A stretch of 64,000 bases of DNA from Bacteroidia bacterium (GCA_016787895.1 JAEUTN010000005.1:1-64000), one strand, 5' to 3'; positions 1-8,905 are shown, numbered from the stretch's first letter. Numbers and translations are program-made. The notes: generated by a model from the letters alone, not told the origin.

Positions 1-124
1 ACAAATAGCCCGCATCAAAACCGCCATGACCAAAGCCGCCAAGGAGTTAAACTTTGTGGAAGCCGCGCGTTTACGCGATGAAATGTATGGTTTGGAGAAG
101 TTATTGAAGGAGAAGGATTCTTAG
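1..124 (+). CDS. uvrB: UvrABC system protein B, C-terminal end (partial)
   Basis: This is the last 40 or so codons of a gene that enters from the left edge, read in frame 2 and ending at TAG 122-124. The visible peptide contains KAAKELNFVEAARLRDEM, the UVR motif found at the C-terminus of UvrB, where it forms the helical hairpin that contacts UvrC during nucleotide excision repair. The same motif occurs in UvrC and in ClpC-type proteins, but there it is internal, and here it is followed by a short tail and a stop as in UvrB. Only this domain is visible, so the ATPase and helicase parts cannot be checked. Confidence 0.8.
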   Translation, partial: QIARIKTAMTKAAKELNFVEAARLRDEMYGLEKLLKEKDS

Positions 125-572
125 GTTTTAGTCAGCAGTAGCAGTTGGCAGTCTAAACCTAGTTTGTCATCCTGATCCCGATGAATATCGGGAGAAGGAT
201 CTTGGAAATGCCAATACTTTTTGAATCCACCAAGATGCTTCTTCCGAAACTTCGGAATCAGCATGACACAAACCTTTTTAATCCTCAACCCTTTTTTCAG
301 TCGATATCTGGGAATTAACCACTGACCTGCCCCCGTCCGAACTGGCACGGGCGGACGCTGAAGCGCATCCTATCGCTTCGGCAGGCGGGCGTGCTTAACT
401 CTGTGTTACTCTGTGGTTAAAAAAGTCAAAAGTAAAAAGAGGTATCCAGGAGCTTAGAACCTTCTGAATCTTCCAAACCATAAGCCATTCGTGAAATCTT
501 GCCTCTCTTCGTGTAATTAGTGGAATTCGTGGCTATTTTAGGCGTACAGGACTTTCTAAACCTTAAAACCTT
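125..572. repeat. Gene-free spacer with nested inverted repeats
   Basis: No credible gene lies in these 448 bases. At 165-268 the arms TGTCATCCTGAT (165-176) and ATCAGCATGACA (257-268) pair with one mismatch, and AAGGATCTTGG near 195-205 pairs with CCAAGATGCTT near 230-240. Each arm carries its own small hairpin: CCCGAT/ATCGGG at 177-192 and TTCCGAA/TTCGGAA at 242-257. At about 325-400 a GC-rich block has CGTCCG/CGGACG and GAAGCG/CGCTTC pairs. The rest contains phrases such as CTCTGTGTTACTCTGTGG and runs of ACCTTCT-like words. The form resembles the dispersed intergenic repeats of Bacteroidota genomes; copy number cannot be judged from one window. Confidence 0.6.
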
Positions 573-1067
573 CTACACTTTTAACCACACCATCACAAAA
601 TCATTCATCACATACCCATCCCCAATGTCAAAGTCCGCGACTTTTTCAATTTTGAAGCCCAGCTTAAAATAAAAGTTGATGGCTTTAAAATTTTGGCGGT
701 TCACGGTTAAACGAAAACAATTTGCCCGGGTGAGTTGAAGCAGTTCTTTGAAAACCATTGTGCCGTAGCCTTTCCCGGCTATAGTTTGGTCGATATAAAA
801 TTTGGGAATGAACCAGTTGTTTTTGTCTTCCTGATGAAGGGATACAAAGCCTATGGTTTTTTCACACGCCTCCACCAGGTAAAAGCGGTGGTGTTTTACC
901 TGAATTTGTTCCAGCAAACTTTCCCGATTGTACATTTTGCCCAACATGTAATCAATCTGCTTCTGGCCTATGATGCTTGGGTAGTGCTGGTTCCAGATCA
1001 ATCTCGCCAGTGCAGCGACGGTTTCCAGGTCCTCTGTTCCGGCTGCTTTGAGTTTTATGGGCTGCAT
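573..1067 (-). CDS. GNAT family N-acetyltransferase
   Basis: The 164-residue protein has the length and pattern of a single-domain GNAT acyltransferase, which moves an acetyl group from acetyl-CoA to an amine. The acetyl-CoA pyrophosphate-binding motif is visible at residues 94-102 (QTIAGKGYG, matching Q/R-x-x-G-x-G/A). The C-terminal motif NFKAINFYFKLGF follows at 126-138, the usual end of the fold. There is no signal peptide, so it should be cytoplasmic. It is divergent from smpB with only 21 bases between the start codons; a TATCTTCG box on the minus strand (1093-1100) could drive it. The substrate cannot be inferred. Confidence 0.85.
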   Translation of the reverse strand: MQPIKLKAAGTEDLETVAALARLIWNQHYPSIIGQKQIDYMLGKMYNRESLLEQIQVKHHRFYLVEACEKTIGFVSLHQEDKNNWFIPKFYIDQTIAGKGYGTMVFKELLQLTRANCFRLTVNRQNFKAINFYFKLGFKIEKVADFDIGDGYVMNDFVMVWLKV

Positions 1068-1076
1068 ATATTGTTG

Positions 1077-1100
1077 TAACTTCGCGTTGTGACGAAGATA
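1077..1100. promoter_or_regulatory. Overlapping divergent -7 boxes for smpB and the acetyltransferase
   Basis: TAACTTCG at 1077-1084 on the plus strand fits the Bacteroidota -7 consensus TAnnTTTG with one change and ends four bases before the smpB GTG. TATCTTCG on the minus strand (1093-1100) would serve the acetyltransferase with a leader of about 20 bases. The minus-strand box lies inside the first smpB codons. These are pattern matches only. Confidence 0.35.
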
Positions 1101-1550
1101 AGTAAGATAAGCAATACCGTAAACATCGAAAACCGCAAGGCCAAATTTGATTTTCAGTTTTTGGATACGCTGGTAGCGGGCATTGTGTTGAAAGGAACAG
1201 AAATTAAAGCCATACGCGAAGGCAAGGCCGGTTTAACGGACACTTATTGTTTTTTCAGAGGGAATGAATTGTTCATTCGTAACCTTCACATTTCGGAATA
1301 CGAAAACGCCTCCTTTTACAAACACGAGCCCACGCGGGAAAGAAAGCTGCTGTTGAACAAAAACGAGCTGGAAAAGTGGCAGAAAAAAATGAAAGAACAG
1401 GGGCTGACCATTGTACCCACAAAACTTTTTATTAATGATAAAGGATTTGCTAAATTGAACCTGGCTTTGGCCAAAGGAAAAAAAGCATTCGACAAACGAG
1501 AGGACATTAAAAAACGCGATGTGGAACGTGAAATGCAAAGAAAATTTTAA
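1089..1550 (+). CDS. smpB: SsrA-binding protein SmpB
   Basis: The 153-residue protein binds tmRNA and brings it to stalled ribosomes for trans-translation. Family hallmarks are the N-terminal NRKAKFDF region, GTEIKAIREGK around residues 37-47, ELFIRNLHISEY, and a basic C-terminal tail (KREDIKKRDVEREMQRKF) that enters the decoding centre. Length is normal for the family. The start is GTG at 1089; the homologous N-terminus SKISN..NIENRKA fits this start and no in-frame ATG lies nearby. A -7 box ends four bases upstream, so the mRNA may be leaderless. A lipoprotein gene follows after two bases. Confidence 0.95.
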   Translation: MTKISKISNTVNIENRKAKFDFQFLDTLVAGIVLKGTEIKAIREGKAGLTDTYCFFRGNELFIRNLHISEYENASFYKHEPTRERKLLLNKNELEKWQKKMKEQGLTIVPTKLFINDKGFAKLNLALAKGKKAFDKREDIKKRDVEREMQRKF

Positions 1551-1552
1551 GC

Positions 1553-1876
1553 ATGTGGGTTAAACCTTACATATCTTTTTTGTTTGTGCTCTTTCTCCTC
1601 TGCTCCTGCGACAAAGGCTACGACCTGCGTTTTACCAATTATTACCTCGAGCCCATGGACTCCGTTATTGTGGGCGCAAATGTGCTGGTGTTTACCAATG
1701 TGGAAACCCAAAGCAGTTCGGCTTTTATGAGCATTAAAAAAGGAACCTACGGGGTCACCTGCATCAGCAAAAGCAAAAAACATTTTACAACGGAAATCAC
1801 CATCCCATCCAAAGGAAGCGGGCAGCGCAGTTTACAGATTGACGGCCTTGCGAGCTTTGTGCTGCTGGAAGAATAA
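1553..1876 (+). CDS. Small lipoprotein of unknown function coupled to smpB
   Basis: The 107-residue product has a short basic start, a hydrophobic stretch and the lipobox LLCSC ending at Cys18, so it should be a lipoprotein processed by signal peptidase II. The mature part is short and beta-rich with no catalytic motif that I recognise. Its ATG lies two bases after the smpB stop, so the two genes are almost certainly co-transcribed, although a functional link with trans-translation is not evident. It converges with the PurF-like gene, with three bases between the stops. Confidence 0.75.
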   Translation: MWVKPYISFLFVLFLLCSCDKGYDLRFTNYYLEPMDSVIVGANVLVFTNVETQSSSAFMSIKKGTYGVTCISKSKKHFTTEITIPSKGSGQRSLQIDGLASFVLLEE

Positions 1877-1879
1877 ACT

Positions 1880-3781
1880 TTAGTAAGCCCTTGCCGTAAC
1901 CCCCTCCATGTAATTCACAAAGGATTGGTTGCTCACTTTATTTCCACCCGGAGTAGGGTAGTTGCCGCTGAAATACCAGTCCCCTGCATTTTCGGTGCAG
2001 GAAGCGTGAAGGTCCTCAATGCTCTGGTAAATAATTTGCAGCTCGGCTTTTAAATCTTTGGGACGAATCAGTTGAGCAATTCGGTCGGAAATTTCAACGG
2101 CTGTAAAAGGCGCGTAAATTTCTTTTACCAGATTCACCTGCTCTTCTTTGGGTTTTAATAATTCTTCTTTGGTGCGTTTATAAATGTCCTGAATGTAAGC
2201 CTCCTTGCCTTGTTCTTTCAATAAACTGATGGCGGCTTCAAAAGCTACAAATTTGTTCAACACGGCCATGTCTATGCCATAACAATCGGGGTAACGGATT
2301 TGAGGAGCGGAACTCACCACCACAATTTTTTTAGGCCCCAGGCGGTCAAGGATTCTCAAAATACTTTGTTTAAGCGTAGTGCCCCTCACTATGCTGTCGT
2401 CCAACACCACCAAATTATCCTGCCCCGGTTTAATGGTACCGTAAGTAATGTCGTACACCAAATTCACCAGCACATCCCGGCTTTCGTCGCTGGTGATAAA
2501 GGTGCGTTGTTTGGCATCCTTCAAAATCACCTTGTGTACCCTGGCTTTGCGTTCGAGTATCTTCAATATTTTATCTTCACCTGAACCCGCCGGCAATGCG
2601 GCAATGTTTTTTACTTTCCATTGGTTCAGTTGATCTCTTAAACCTTCCACCAAACCATTAAAAGCGGTTTCAGCGGTGTTGGGAATAAATCCGAACACCG
2701 TGTTTTCAAAATCGTGGTTCACGGCTTTGAGTACATTTTCGGTGAGGTGCCTTCCCAGGGCCAGTCTTTCCTGATAAATCACCGCGTCGTTCGCACGACT
2801 GAAATAAATGCGTTCAAAAGAGCAGGCCAGTTTTTTCTCGGGGGCAATAATTTCTTCTTCGCTGAAGCTGCCGTCTTTCTTAATGATCAGGGCATGGCCT
2901 GGCGTTACTTCTTTTACATCTTCAAAAGCCACGTTCATCACCGTTTGTATCACCGGGCGTTCGCTGGCCACCACAATAATTTCCTCGTCCTTGTAATAAT
3001 AGGCCGGACGTATACCGTTAGGGTCGCGCAATACAAAGGCATCCCCGTGTCCGATCATGCCGCACATGGCATAACCCCCGTCCCATTTTTTACTGCTTTC
3101 GCGCAAAATGGAAGCCACGTCGAGGTGTTTTTGTATGAGTTTACTGATCTCGTAATTTTTATCGTTTTGCTCCTTGAATTTTTTAAACAGTTTGTCGTTT
3201 TCCTTGTCGAGAAAGTGTCCGATTTTTTCCATCACGGTGATGGTATCGGCTTTTACAATGGGGTGTTGCCCTAATTCCAGAAGATGGGTGAACAACTCGT
3301 CCACATTGGTGAGGTTAAAATTGCCGGCCACCACCAGGTTGCGGCTCATCCAGTTGTTTTTTCGGGTAAACGGGTGGCAGCTTTGTACCCCGTTTTTACC
3401 AAAGGTACCGTAGCGCAGGTGCCCTATCATCAATTCCCCCAAAAATGGAATATTTTTTTTCTGCCATTCCCCGCTTTTATAGGCTTCGGGGTGTTTTTTG
3501 GAGGCCGTGAGAAAATGGTTGTTGATTTTGTGAAAAATGTCCTGTGTGGCTTTGTTTTCGACGGAGCGCAGGCGGTCCAGGTAGGTCGTTCCGGGCTCTG
3601 CGTCGAATTTAATGGTGGCTACTCCGGCCCCATCCTGCCCCCGGTTGATCATTTTTTCCATGATCTGGTAGAGTTTGTGGAGGCCGTAACGGGCTGAGCC
3701 GTATTTGTTTTTGTAGTATTCTATGGGTTTGAGCAGCCTGATCAGGGTTACTCCGCATTCGTGGTGGATGATATCGCTCAT
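1880..3781 (-). CDS. Amidophosphoribosyltransferase-like protein (divergent PurF family)
   Basis: The 633-residue protein has the two-domain layout of glutamine PRPP amidotransferase, the first enzyme of de novo purine synthesis: an N-terminal Ntn glutaminase domain and a C-terminal phosphoribosyltransferase domain. The likely nucleophile is Cys9 in HHECGV, which would need removal of an eight-residue propeptide. INRGQDGAG, GHLRYGTFG and GNFNLTN correspond to family motifs. The PRPP loop VVLDDSIVRGTT is clear near residues 457-469. It is longer than ordinary PurF (about 500 residues), and several usually conserved segments are changed. Bacteroidota often carry such a long paralogue beside a normal PurF. 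Family assignment is firm; the reaction is inferred. Confidence 0.8.
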   Translation of the reverse strand: MSDIIHHECGVTLIRLLKPIEYYKNKYGSARYGLHKLYQIMEKMINRGQDGAGVATIKFDAEPGTTYLDRLRSVENKATQDIFHKINNHFLTASKKHPEAYKSGEWQKKNIPFLGELMIGHLRYGTFGKNGVQSCHPFTRKNNWMSRNLVVAGNFNLTNVDELFTHLLELGQHPIVKADTITVMEKIGHFLDKENDKLFKKFKEQNDKNYEISKLIQKHLDVASILRESSKKWDGGYAMCGMIGHGDAFVLRDPNGIRPAYYYKDEEIIVVASERPVIQTVMNVAFEDVKEVTPGHALIIKKDGSFSEEEIIAPEKKLACSFERIYFSRANDAVIYQERLALGRHLTENVLKAVNHDFENTVFGFIPNTAETAFNGLVEGLRDQLNQWKVKNIAALPAGSGEDKILKILERKARVHKVILKDAKQRTFITSDESRDVLVNLVYDITYGTIKPGQDNLVVLDDSIVRGTTLKQSILRILDRLGPKKIVVVSSAPQIRYPDCYGIDMAVLNKFVAFEAAISLLKEQGKEAYIQDIYKRTKEELLKPKEEQVNLVKEIYAPFTAVEISDRIAQLIRPKDLKAELQIIYQSIEDLHASCTENAGDWYFSGNYPTPGGNKVSNQSFVNYMEGVTARAY

Positions 3782-3892
3782 AAGCCGGGCCCCAAAGTTA
3801 GGCTTTTGAATTGTGAATTAACACACCCCTTTTTAAGAATTCTGAATAAAGCTCCGGGCACAGGATTTTTTTACAATTTATTAGAGATTATG

Positions 3893-3900
3893 TATATTTG
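3893..3900 (+). promoter_or_regulatory. -7 box upstream of the CotH-like surface protein
   Basis: TATATTTG matches TAnnTTTG exactly and lies 32 bases before the ATG at 3933, in the 151-base gap between the divergent PurF-like and CotH-like genes. No clear TTTG -33 element is visible. Confidence 0.45.
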
Positions 3901-3932
3901 AAAGATACTTTTGAACTAATTTTTATTCGACT

Positions 3933-6719
3933 ATGATGTTAAGAGGAAAAATCTTGCTGTTCTCGGTTTTTGCGTTTTTTGTAATTCATTCAGGTTCTGT
4001 TTTTTCCCAGTCACAGGTGGGCGTTATTTTGAACGAATATTGTGTGTCCAACGTGAACGGACAAACGGATGGTTTTGGCGCTGCCAGTGATTGGCTGGAG
4101 CTCTATAATCCCAACACCTTTTCGGTTAACCTGCAAAGCTATTACCTGAGCAACGACCGCAACAACCTGTTGAAATGGAAGTTTCCTCAAAACTATTCCT
4201 TACCGGCTCAGGGCCTGAAAACCATCTGGCTCACCGGAAAAAACACTTTGAAAAACGGAGATTACCACACCAATTTTACCATTGAACAATGCAAAAACCA
4301 ATGGCTTATCCTTTCAACAGATGCAGGGGTTGTTCGTGATTCCATTTTTATACAGGCCACGAAAGAAGGGCATTCCAGAGGCCGTGTGGATGTGCAGAGC
4401 ATAGGCGTTGCAGCCTGGAGGGTGTACACCACACCTACTTTTATGTTGCCAAACCCCAATCTGAACAATTATTTGGGCTATTGTCCGAAACCCAGAATTT
4501 GTGTTTCCGTTCCACCTACCGGAACCACCCAAACATCTGAAACAGGAGGCTTTTTCGCCGTTGGTTCAGCTCCGGTGGTTTACTTCAAACTGGAGAGCAA
4601 TTTTGCCTTCGATAGTTTGTATTCCTGTTTTGACATCTACTACACCACGGATGGTACTTATCCTGTTCCCAATACACCGGGCACAACACTTTATGCGGAT
4701 TCATTGGTTGCGGCAGGCGGTTTTCTGACCCTTCAGGGAACTACCATGATCAGGGCCATTGCGGTGCCCCAGCCGTCGGGTCAGTGCCCTCAAAACTACC
4801 TGCCTAGCTATTGTGAAACCAATACTTATTTTTTAGACGCGGCACACGTTGATTTTACGCCGGATTTTGGAGTAGTGTCTCTGGCCATGGAAAATAATGG
4901 CGCCTGGTTTCAATCCACGGGCGCTTTTAGTCCAACTGTTCACGCGGAGTATTTTGATAAAAAATTACAACTTTCAGAAGGTTATGCGCAGGTGACGCGT
5001 CCCCCACAGGAAGAGTGGAGAACCAAACAAAGGGGCATGTACATTCACCTCGATGACAGAAGGGGCTATGGATGCGCTTTTGAAGGCAAGGTGTTTAATG
5101 TGGATTTACTTGGCACATCTACCCGCACCAATTTCCCAACCCTTCACCTTAAGGCCGGAGACATTGAAAGTAATTCCCTGGCCAACAACTCCCTGTCCGG
5201 CACTGCCGACGGTTCAGGCATTCGCGACGTGCTGATTCAATCCATCGCGGCGAAATACAACATCAATGTCAATCCACTGCGTATTAAACCGGTTATCACT
5301 TTTGTGAACGGCAAGTATTTTGGGGTGTATGATTTGAGAGAGGTGTATGACAAACACTACGAAAACCATTATCACGGTCAATCCAAAGATTCGCTAACCC
5401 TTGCTTTTTACCACAATACCGACGGGGCCGTATCTTATCCCGATGGCACCAGCTCAAATTTCAACAACGATTTTGACGCGAAGATTTACAACGAATACGT
5501 TACTATGGGCAAACCCCTGAACAACGCGGCGAATTATGCCAACCTCATGAATGAACTCGATAAAACGAGTTTTATGGATTATTTTATCATGAACAGTTAT
5601 GGCATGAACACCGACCTTTGGAATTACAATATAGCTTACGCCAGAGGAGGACAACCGGAACTTCCCGGTGGTAAATGGCATTATTACCTGTGGAACGCGC
5701 CTACCGTATTTAATTTTACGGCTGTTCAAACCAACACGGTAGCCAATGGCAATCCCAATCTTTCTCCATGCGCCATTTATGCGAATGCAACTACTGCTAC
5801 TGTGAGTCCGCTCAGAGGCAATTCGCACTCGGTGATCATGAACAAACTCATGAACCCCATTAATGGTAACAAGGATTTTCAACTGGAATATAAAAACAGG
5901 TATCAGGATTTACTGAATGGCCCATTGAAATGTGAAAACATCCTGGCCCATTTTGATGCCTTACAAAAATTGTACTCCAAGGAGATGAATTACCACAGTG
6001 ATCCGACTTCCGGATTACAATTCGGAACAGCCACTCCTCCAAGTCCGGCTTCCTGGGATTCGGTGATGTACAAAGTACGTCTGTCACTCGAAGCCAGGTG
6101 TTATGCCGTGGCCACAAGTTTTAACAAACCCGGCTGTTATGGTATGGTAGGCCCATTTGACATAACGGTAGATGTTCGCCCGGATACCGCTGCGGGAAAA
6201 GTGAAAATCAATACCGAAATATTGCCTTATTATGTTTGGAGCGGAAAGTTTTATTCAACTCAAATGAGTTTTAAAGCCATACCAAGCTCTGAAGATTATG
6301 TGTTTGATCACTGGGAATTTCTGGGCCCGCAAAACGCCAAGGACCCTTTGAGCCTGGATTCCATAGGCTTCACCTTTAATCAGCCGGAACAGGTGATTGC
6401 TGTGTTCACTAATAAAACCAAAGACCTTTCCATGGATGGAGATTACGCCAACGTACCAACCGGGTTTACCCCGAATGGAGACGGATTGAACGATGTGTTC
6501 CGTCCATTGGGCAGCGCTAATTTTGTAACCAATTACGAGATGACCGTTTGGAGCCGCTGGGGCGAAGAAGTGTTCCGAAGTACGAATGTTGAAATGGGCT
6601 GGGACGGAAACTACAAAGGCACGCAAGCCATCACCGGTGTGTACGCTTACATGGTGAAATACAAAAACACCTATGGCGAAGACAAAGTGTTAACCGGAAA
6701 CGTCACCTTAACCCGTTGA
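3933..6719 (+). CDS. T9SS-secreted surface protein with lamin-tail, CotH-like and CHU_C domains
   Basis: The 928-residue protein starts with a signal peptide ending near SVFSQ. Residues of about 30-155 read as a lamin tail domain (INEY-like start, DWLELYN, LSND). A chitobiase/hexosaminidase C-terminal-like beta domain (IYYTTDGTYP) lies near 215-285. A CotH kinase-like region spans about 385-700. The gliding-motility-associated sorting domain (PTGFTPNGDGLNDVF...WDGNYKG) lies at 841-928 and marks it for T9SS export. The CotH part has WNAP near residue 585 where relatives usually have WDxD, so kinase activity is doubtful. A PorP/SprF gene follows, as is usual for such substrates. Its role at the surface is unknown. 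Confidence 0.85.
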   Translation: MMLRGKILLFSVFAFFVIHSGSVFSQSQVGVILNEYCVSNVNGQTDGFGAASDWLELYNPNTFSVNLQSYYLSNDRNNLLKWKFPQNYSLPAQGLKTIWLTGKNTLKNGDYHTNFTIEQCKNQWLILSTDAGVVRDSIFIQATKEGHSRGRVDVQSIGVAAWRVYTTPTFMLPNPNLNNYLGYCPKPRICVSVPPTGTTQTSETGGFFAVGSAPVVYFKLESNFAFDSLYSCFDIYYTTDGTYPVPNTPGTTLYADSLVAAGGFLTLQGTTMIRAIAVPQPSGQCPQNYLPSYCETNTYFLDAAHVDFTPDFGVVSLAMENNGAWFQSTGAFSPTVHAEYFDKKLQLSEGYAQVTRPPQEEWRTKQRGMYIHLDDRRGYGCAFEGKVFNVDLLGTSTRTNFPTLHLKAGDIESNSLANNSLSGTADGSGIRDVLIQSIAAKYNINVNPLRIKPVITFVNGKYFGVYDLREVYDKHYENHYHGQSKDSLTLAFYHNTDGAVSYPDGTSSNFNNDFDAKIYNEYVTMGKPLNNAANYANLMNELDKTSFMDYFIMNSYGMNTDLWNYNIAYARGGQPELPGGKWHYYLWNAPTVFNFTAVQTNTVANGNPNLSPCAIYANATTATVSPLRGNSHSVIMNKLMNPINGNKDFQLEYKNRYQDLLNGPLKCENILAHFDALQKLYSKEMNYHSDPTSGLQFGTATPPSPASWDSVMYKVRLSLEARCYAVATSFNKPGCYGMVGPFDITVDVRPDTAAGKVKINTEILPYYVWSGKFYSTQMSFKAIPSSEDYVFDHWEFLGPQNAKDPLSLDSIGFTFNQPEQVIAVFTNKTKDLSMDGDYANVPTGFTPNGDGLNDVFRPLGSANFVTNYEMTVWSRWGEEVFRSTNVEMGWDGNYKGTQAITGVYAYMVKYKNTYGEDKVLTGNVTLTR

Positions 6720-6771
6720 TTTCATCAGAACCATGATTTGCAAAGGAAACAATACCATTTATAACAGGCTT

Positions 6772-7818
6772 ATGACCGTAAAATATACCCCTTATTATCT
6801 ACTCCTTTTTATTCTTGCGTTTGGTCATTCAAAAGCGCAGGACATCCATTTTTCTCAACTAACTGAAACACCCATGTACCTTTCTCCGGCCAATACCGGA
6901 TTTTTCAACGGGTATTTCCGTGCTACAGCCAATTACCGCAACCAATGGTCGGCCATGAACAATGCGTATCAAACGTATGGCGTATCGGTTGACGGGGGCT
7001 TGTTTCGCAGCAAAAAAAGCAATGCCTTTTTAGGATTGGGTTTAACCATTTTCAGGGATCAGGCCGGAGCCGGTAAGTTAACCACTACCTCCGCCTTACT
7101 GAACGCCAGTGGCATTATTAAAATAAGTCGTAAAAGTGTGTTGAGCATGGGCATGGCTTTTGGTTCAATTGGTACCAATGCCGACTACAGCAAAATCACT
7201 TACGAATCTCAGTTCAATGGAAATACCTTTGATCCTGCCACCGTGAGCGGAGAAATTCCTTACCGCCAGTTCACTACCCTTGATCTGGGTTTTGGAGCAG
7301 CATATGAAATCACCAATGCCAAGTACGATCAGGACCGGAATGATCAGCGTTCCATTAAATTCGGACTCGGTGCTTACCACATCAATCGACCGACTCAGGA
7401 GTTCGGAGCCGGATCCAAATACAAACTCCCTGTGAGGATGTGTTATTCCATTTTAACCAGCCTCGACATTGTGGATACACGCTTTACCTTAACGCCTATG
7501 TTTGTGTTTCAAACCCAGGGTGAAAACCAAAACATGGTAATTGGTTCAGATATTAAATACCGCATGGTGACCGGTACCAAAGTAACGGGTAAGAAAAAAC
7601 AAAACTCCCTGGGCGTTGGATTTTTCTACCGTCGCAACGATGCTATTGTAGCACGCTTAATTGCCGACATTGGTGATTTTAGTGTGGGATTATCGAACGA
7701 TTTTAATGTGTCGGGCTTCAGAACTTCCACCAATGTGAGCGGGGGTGGATTTGAAGTGTCTTTGCGTTACAACATGCTGGCCAGCTCACTGTTTGAAAGC
7801 AAACGCGAATTCCGTTAG
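6772..7818 (+). CDS. PorP/SprF family type IX secretion outer-membrane protein
   Basis: PorP/SprF proteins are outer-membrane beta-barrels that work with the T9SS and bind the PorK/N-linked PorE peptidoglycan anchor; dedicated paralogues are needed for export or anchoring of neighbouring type-B substrates, as SprF is for SprB. This product is 348 residues from ATG 6772, which gives a compact signal peptide ending at SKAQ; an earlier in-frame ATG at 6733 would add 13 polar residues and is less likely. The mature start DIHFSQLTETPMYLSPANTG and NYRNQW are family hallmarks. It follows the CHU_C substrate by about 50 bases and probably serves it. Confidence 0.9.
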   Translation: MTVKYTPYYLLLFILAFGHSKAQDIHFSQLTETPMYLSPANTGFFNGYFRATANYRNQWSAMNNAYQTYGVSVDGGLFRSKKSNAFLGLGLTIFRDQAGAGKLTTTSALLNASGIIKISRKSVLSMGMAFGSIGTNADYSKITYESQFNGNTFDPATVSGEIPYRQFTTLDLGFGAAYEITNAKYDQDRNDQRSIKFGLGAYHINRPTQEFGAGSKYKLPVRMCYSILTSLDIVDTRFTLTPMFVFQTQGENQNMVIGSDIKYRMVTGTKVTGKKKQNSLGVGFFYRRNDAIVARLIADIGDFSVGLSNDFNVSGFRTSTNVSGGGFEVSLRYNMLASSLFESKREFR

Positions 7819-7826
7819 CAGGCGGC

Positions 7827-8864
7827 ATGAAACGCGGTACTCTGATTATTCTTGTAGTTCTTATTGCACTGGTCGCCGTGGCCGTGTATTTGTTGCGTTC
7901 AGGCGCAGGAGCCAGTAGTATTGAAAAAGCCGACCGTGATTTTCTGATTAAAGATACCGCTTCCATCACACGTATTTTTTTGGCGGATAAAGAAGGCAAT
8001 TCGGCAGAGATCAGCCGTGAAAAATCGGGCTGGATGGTGAATAAGAAATTTCCCTGCCGTAGTGAGGCCATCCTCAATCTATTTGAAGCCATTCGTTTGA
8101 TGGAAGTGAAAATGCCGGTTCCGCGTTCGGCAAAAGAAAATGTGATTCGCTTCATGTCATCGAACGCTGTAAAGGTTGAAATTTACAGCGGGGACGACAA
8201 ACTAAAACAATATTACATCGGCCACGAGCCGGCGGATTCAGAGGGTTCTTACATGATACTCAGCAAGGATGATGATGAAAATTACCCCGATCCTTACGTG
8301 GTGTTTATTCCCGGTTTTAAGGGTTATTTGCAACCCCGCTTCATTACCAGAGAAAATGAGTGGCGCGACCGTTTGGTGCTAAATTTTACGCCACCTCAAC
8401 TCAAAGAAATTCGCGTCAATTATTTTGATCAGGCAAAAGATTCTTCGTTCACCATAGAATTTCAGGACCAGAGCCATTTTACATTAAAAAATACCGCCGG
8501 CACTGAAATCCCTTACGATATGGGCAAAATGAGACAGTACCTCATTTATTTTCAGAACATTTCTTACGAATCCCTTATCACCGCGAAGAGCAGCCGATTG
8601 CTGGATTCCCTCAATCGAAGTACACCCTTTGCATGCATAAATGTTTTAACCAAAGATCAGAAAACCAGCACCTATCGTTTTTTCAGAAAAGCCTATACCG
8701 GGGAAGTGAATCCGGAACTTGGCGTGAAGTTTCCGTATGATCCCGACCGATTATTTTTGAATTACGACAACAATAAAGAGTGGGCCCTCATTCAGTATTT
8801 TGTGTTCGGCAAACTTCTCATCACCTCCGGCTATTTCCAGCCTCCGGCAAGTGTTAAAAAGTAG
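7827..8864 (+). CDS. DUF4340 domain-containing membrane-anchored protein
   Basis: The 345-residue protein has one N-terminal membrane segment (residues 5-24, rich in V, I, L and A) followed by a soluble part. DKEGNSAEISREKSGWMVN and the repeated beta-strand pattern resemble DUF4340, a family often found beside gliding or ABC transporter genes in Bacteroidota; its molecular function is not known. It starts nine bases after the PorP/SprF stop and may be co-transcribed with it. dnaN follows 71 bases later, across a small palindrome. Confidence 0.7.
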   Translation: MKRGTLIILVVLIALVAVAVYLLRSGAGASSIEKADRDFLIKDTASITRIFLADKEGNSAEISREKSGWMVNKKFPCRSEAILNLFEAIRLMEVKMPVPRSAKENVIRFMSSNAVKVEIYSGDDKLKQYYIGHEPADSEGSYMILSKDDDENYPDPYVVFIPGFKGYLQPRFITRENEWRDRLVLNFTPPQLKEIRVNYFDQAKDSSFTIEFQDQSHFTLKNTAGTEIPYDMGKMRQYLIYFQNISYESLITAKSSRLLDSLNRSTPFACINVLTKDQKTSTYRFFRKAYTGEVNPELGVKFPYDPDRLFLNYDNNKEWALIQYFVFGKLLITSGYFQPPASVKK

Positions 8865-8905
8865 TGTAAAACTAGGGTTCTGTTTTCAGGCGATTTTTCA
8901 GGCTT

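Noticed and set aside
121..348. 75-codon minus-strand frame in the first spacer
   Set aside because: It runs through an inverted repeat and a GC-rich palindromic block and has no protein-like pattern.
735..1079. Plus-strand frame opposite the GNAT gene
   Set aside because: It is antisense to a recognised enzyme and overlaps the smpB promoter region.
2714..3274. 186-codon open frame opposite the PurF-like gene
   Set aside because: It is fully antisense to a well-supported enzyme, has no recognisable domain, and its residue pattern (rich in Phe and His) is typical of a complement-frame shadow.
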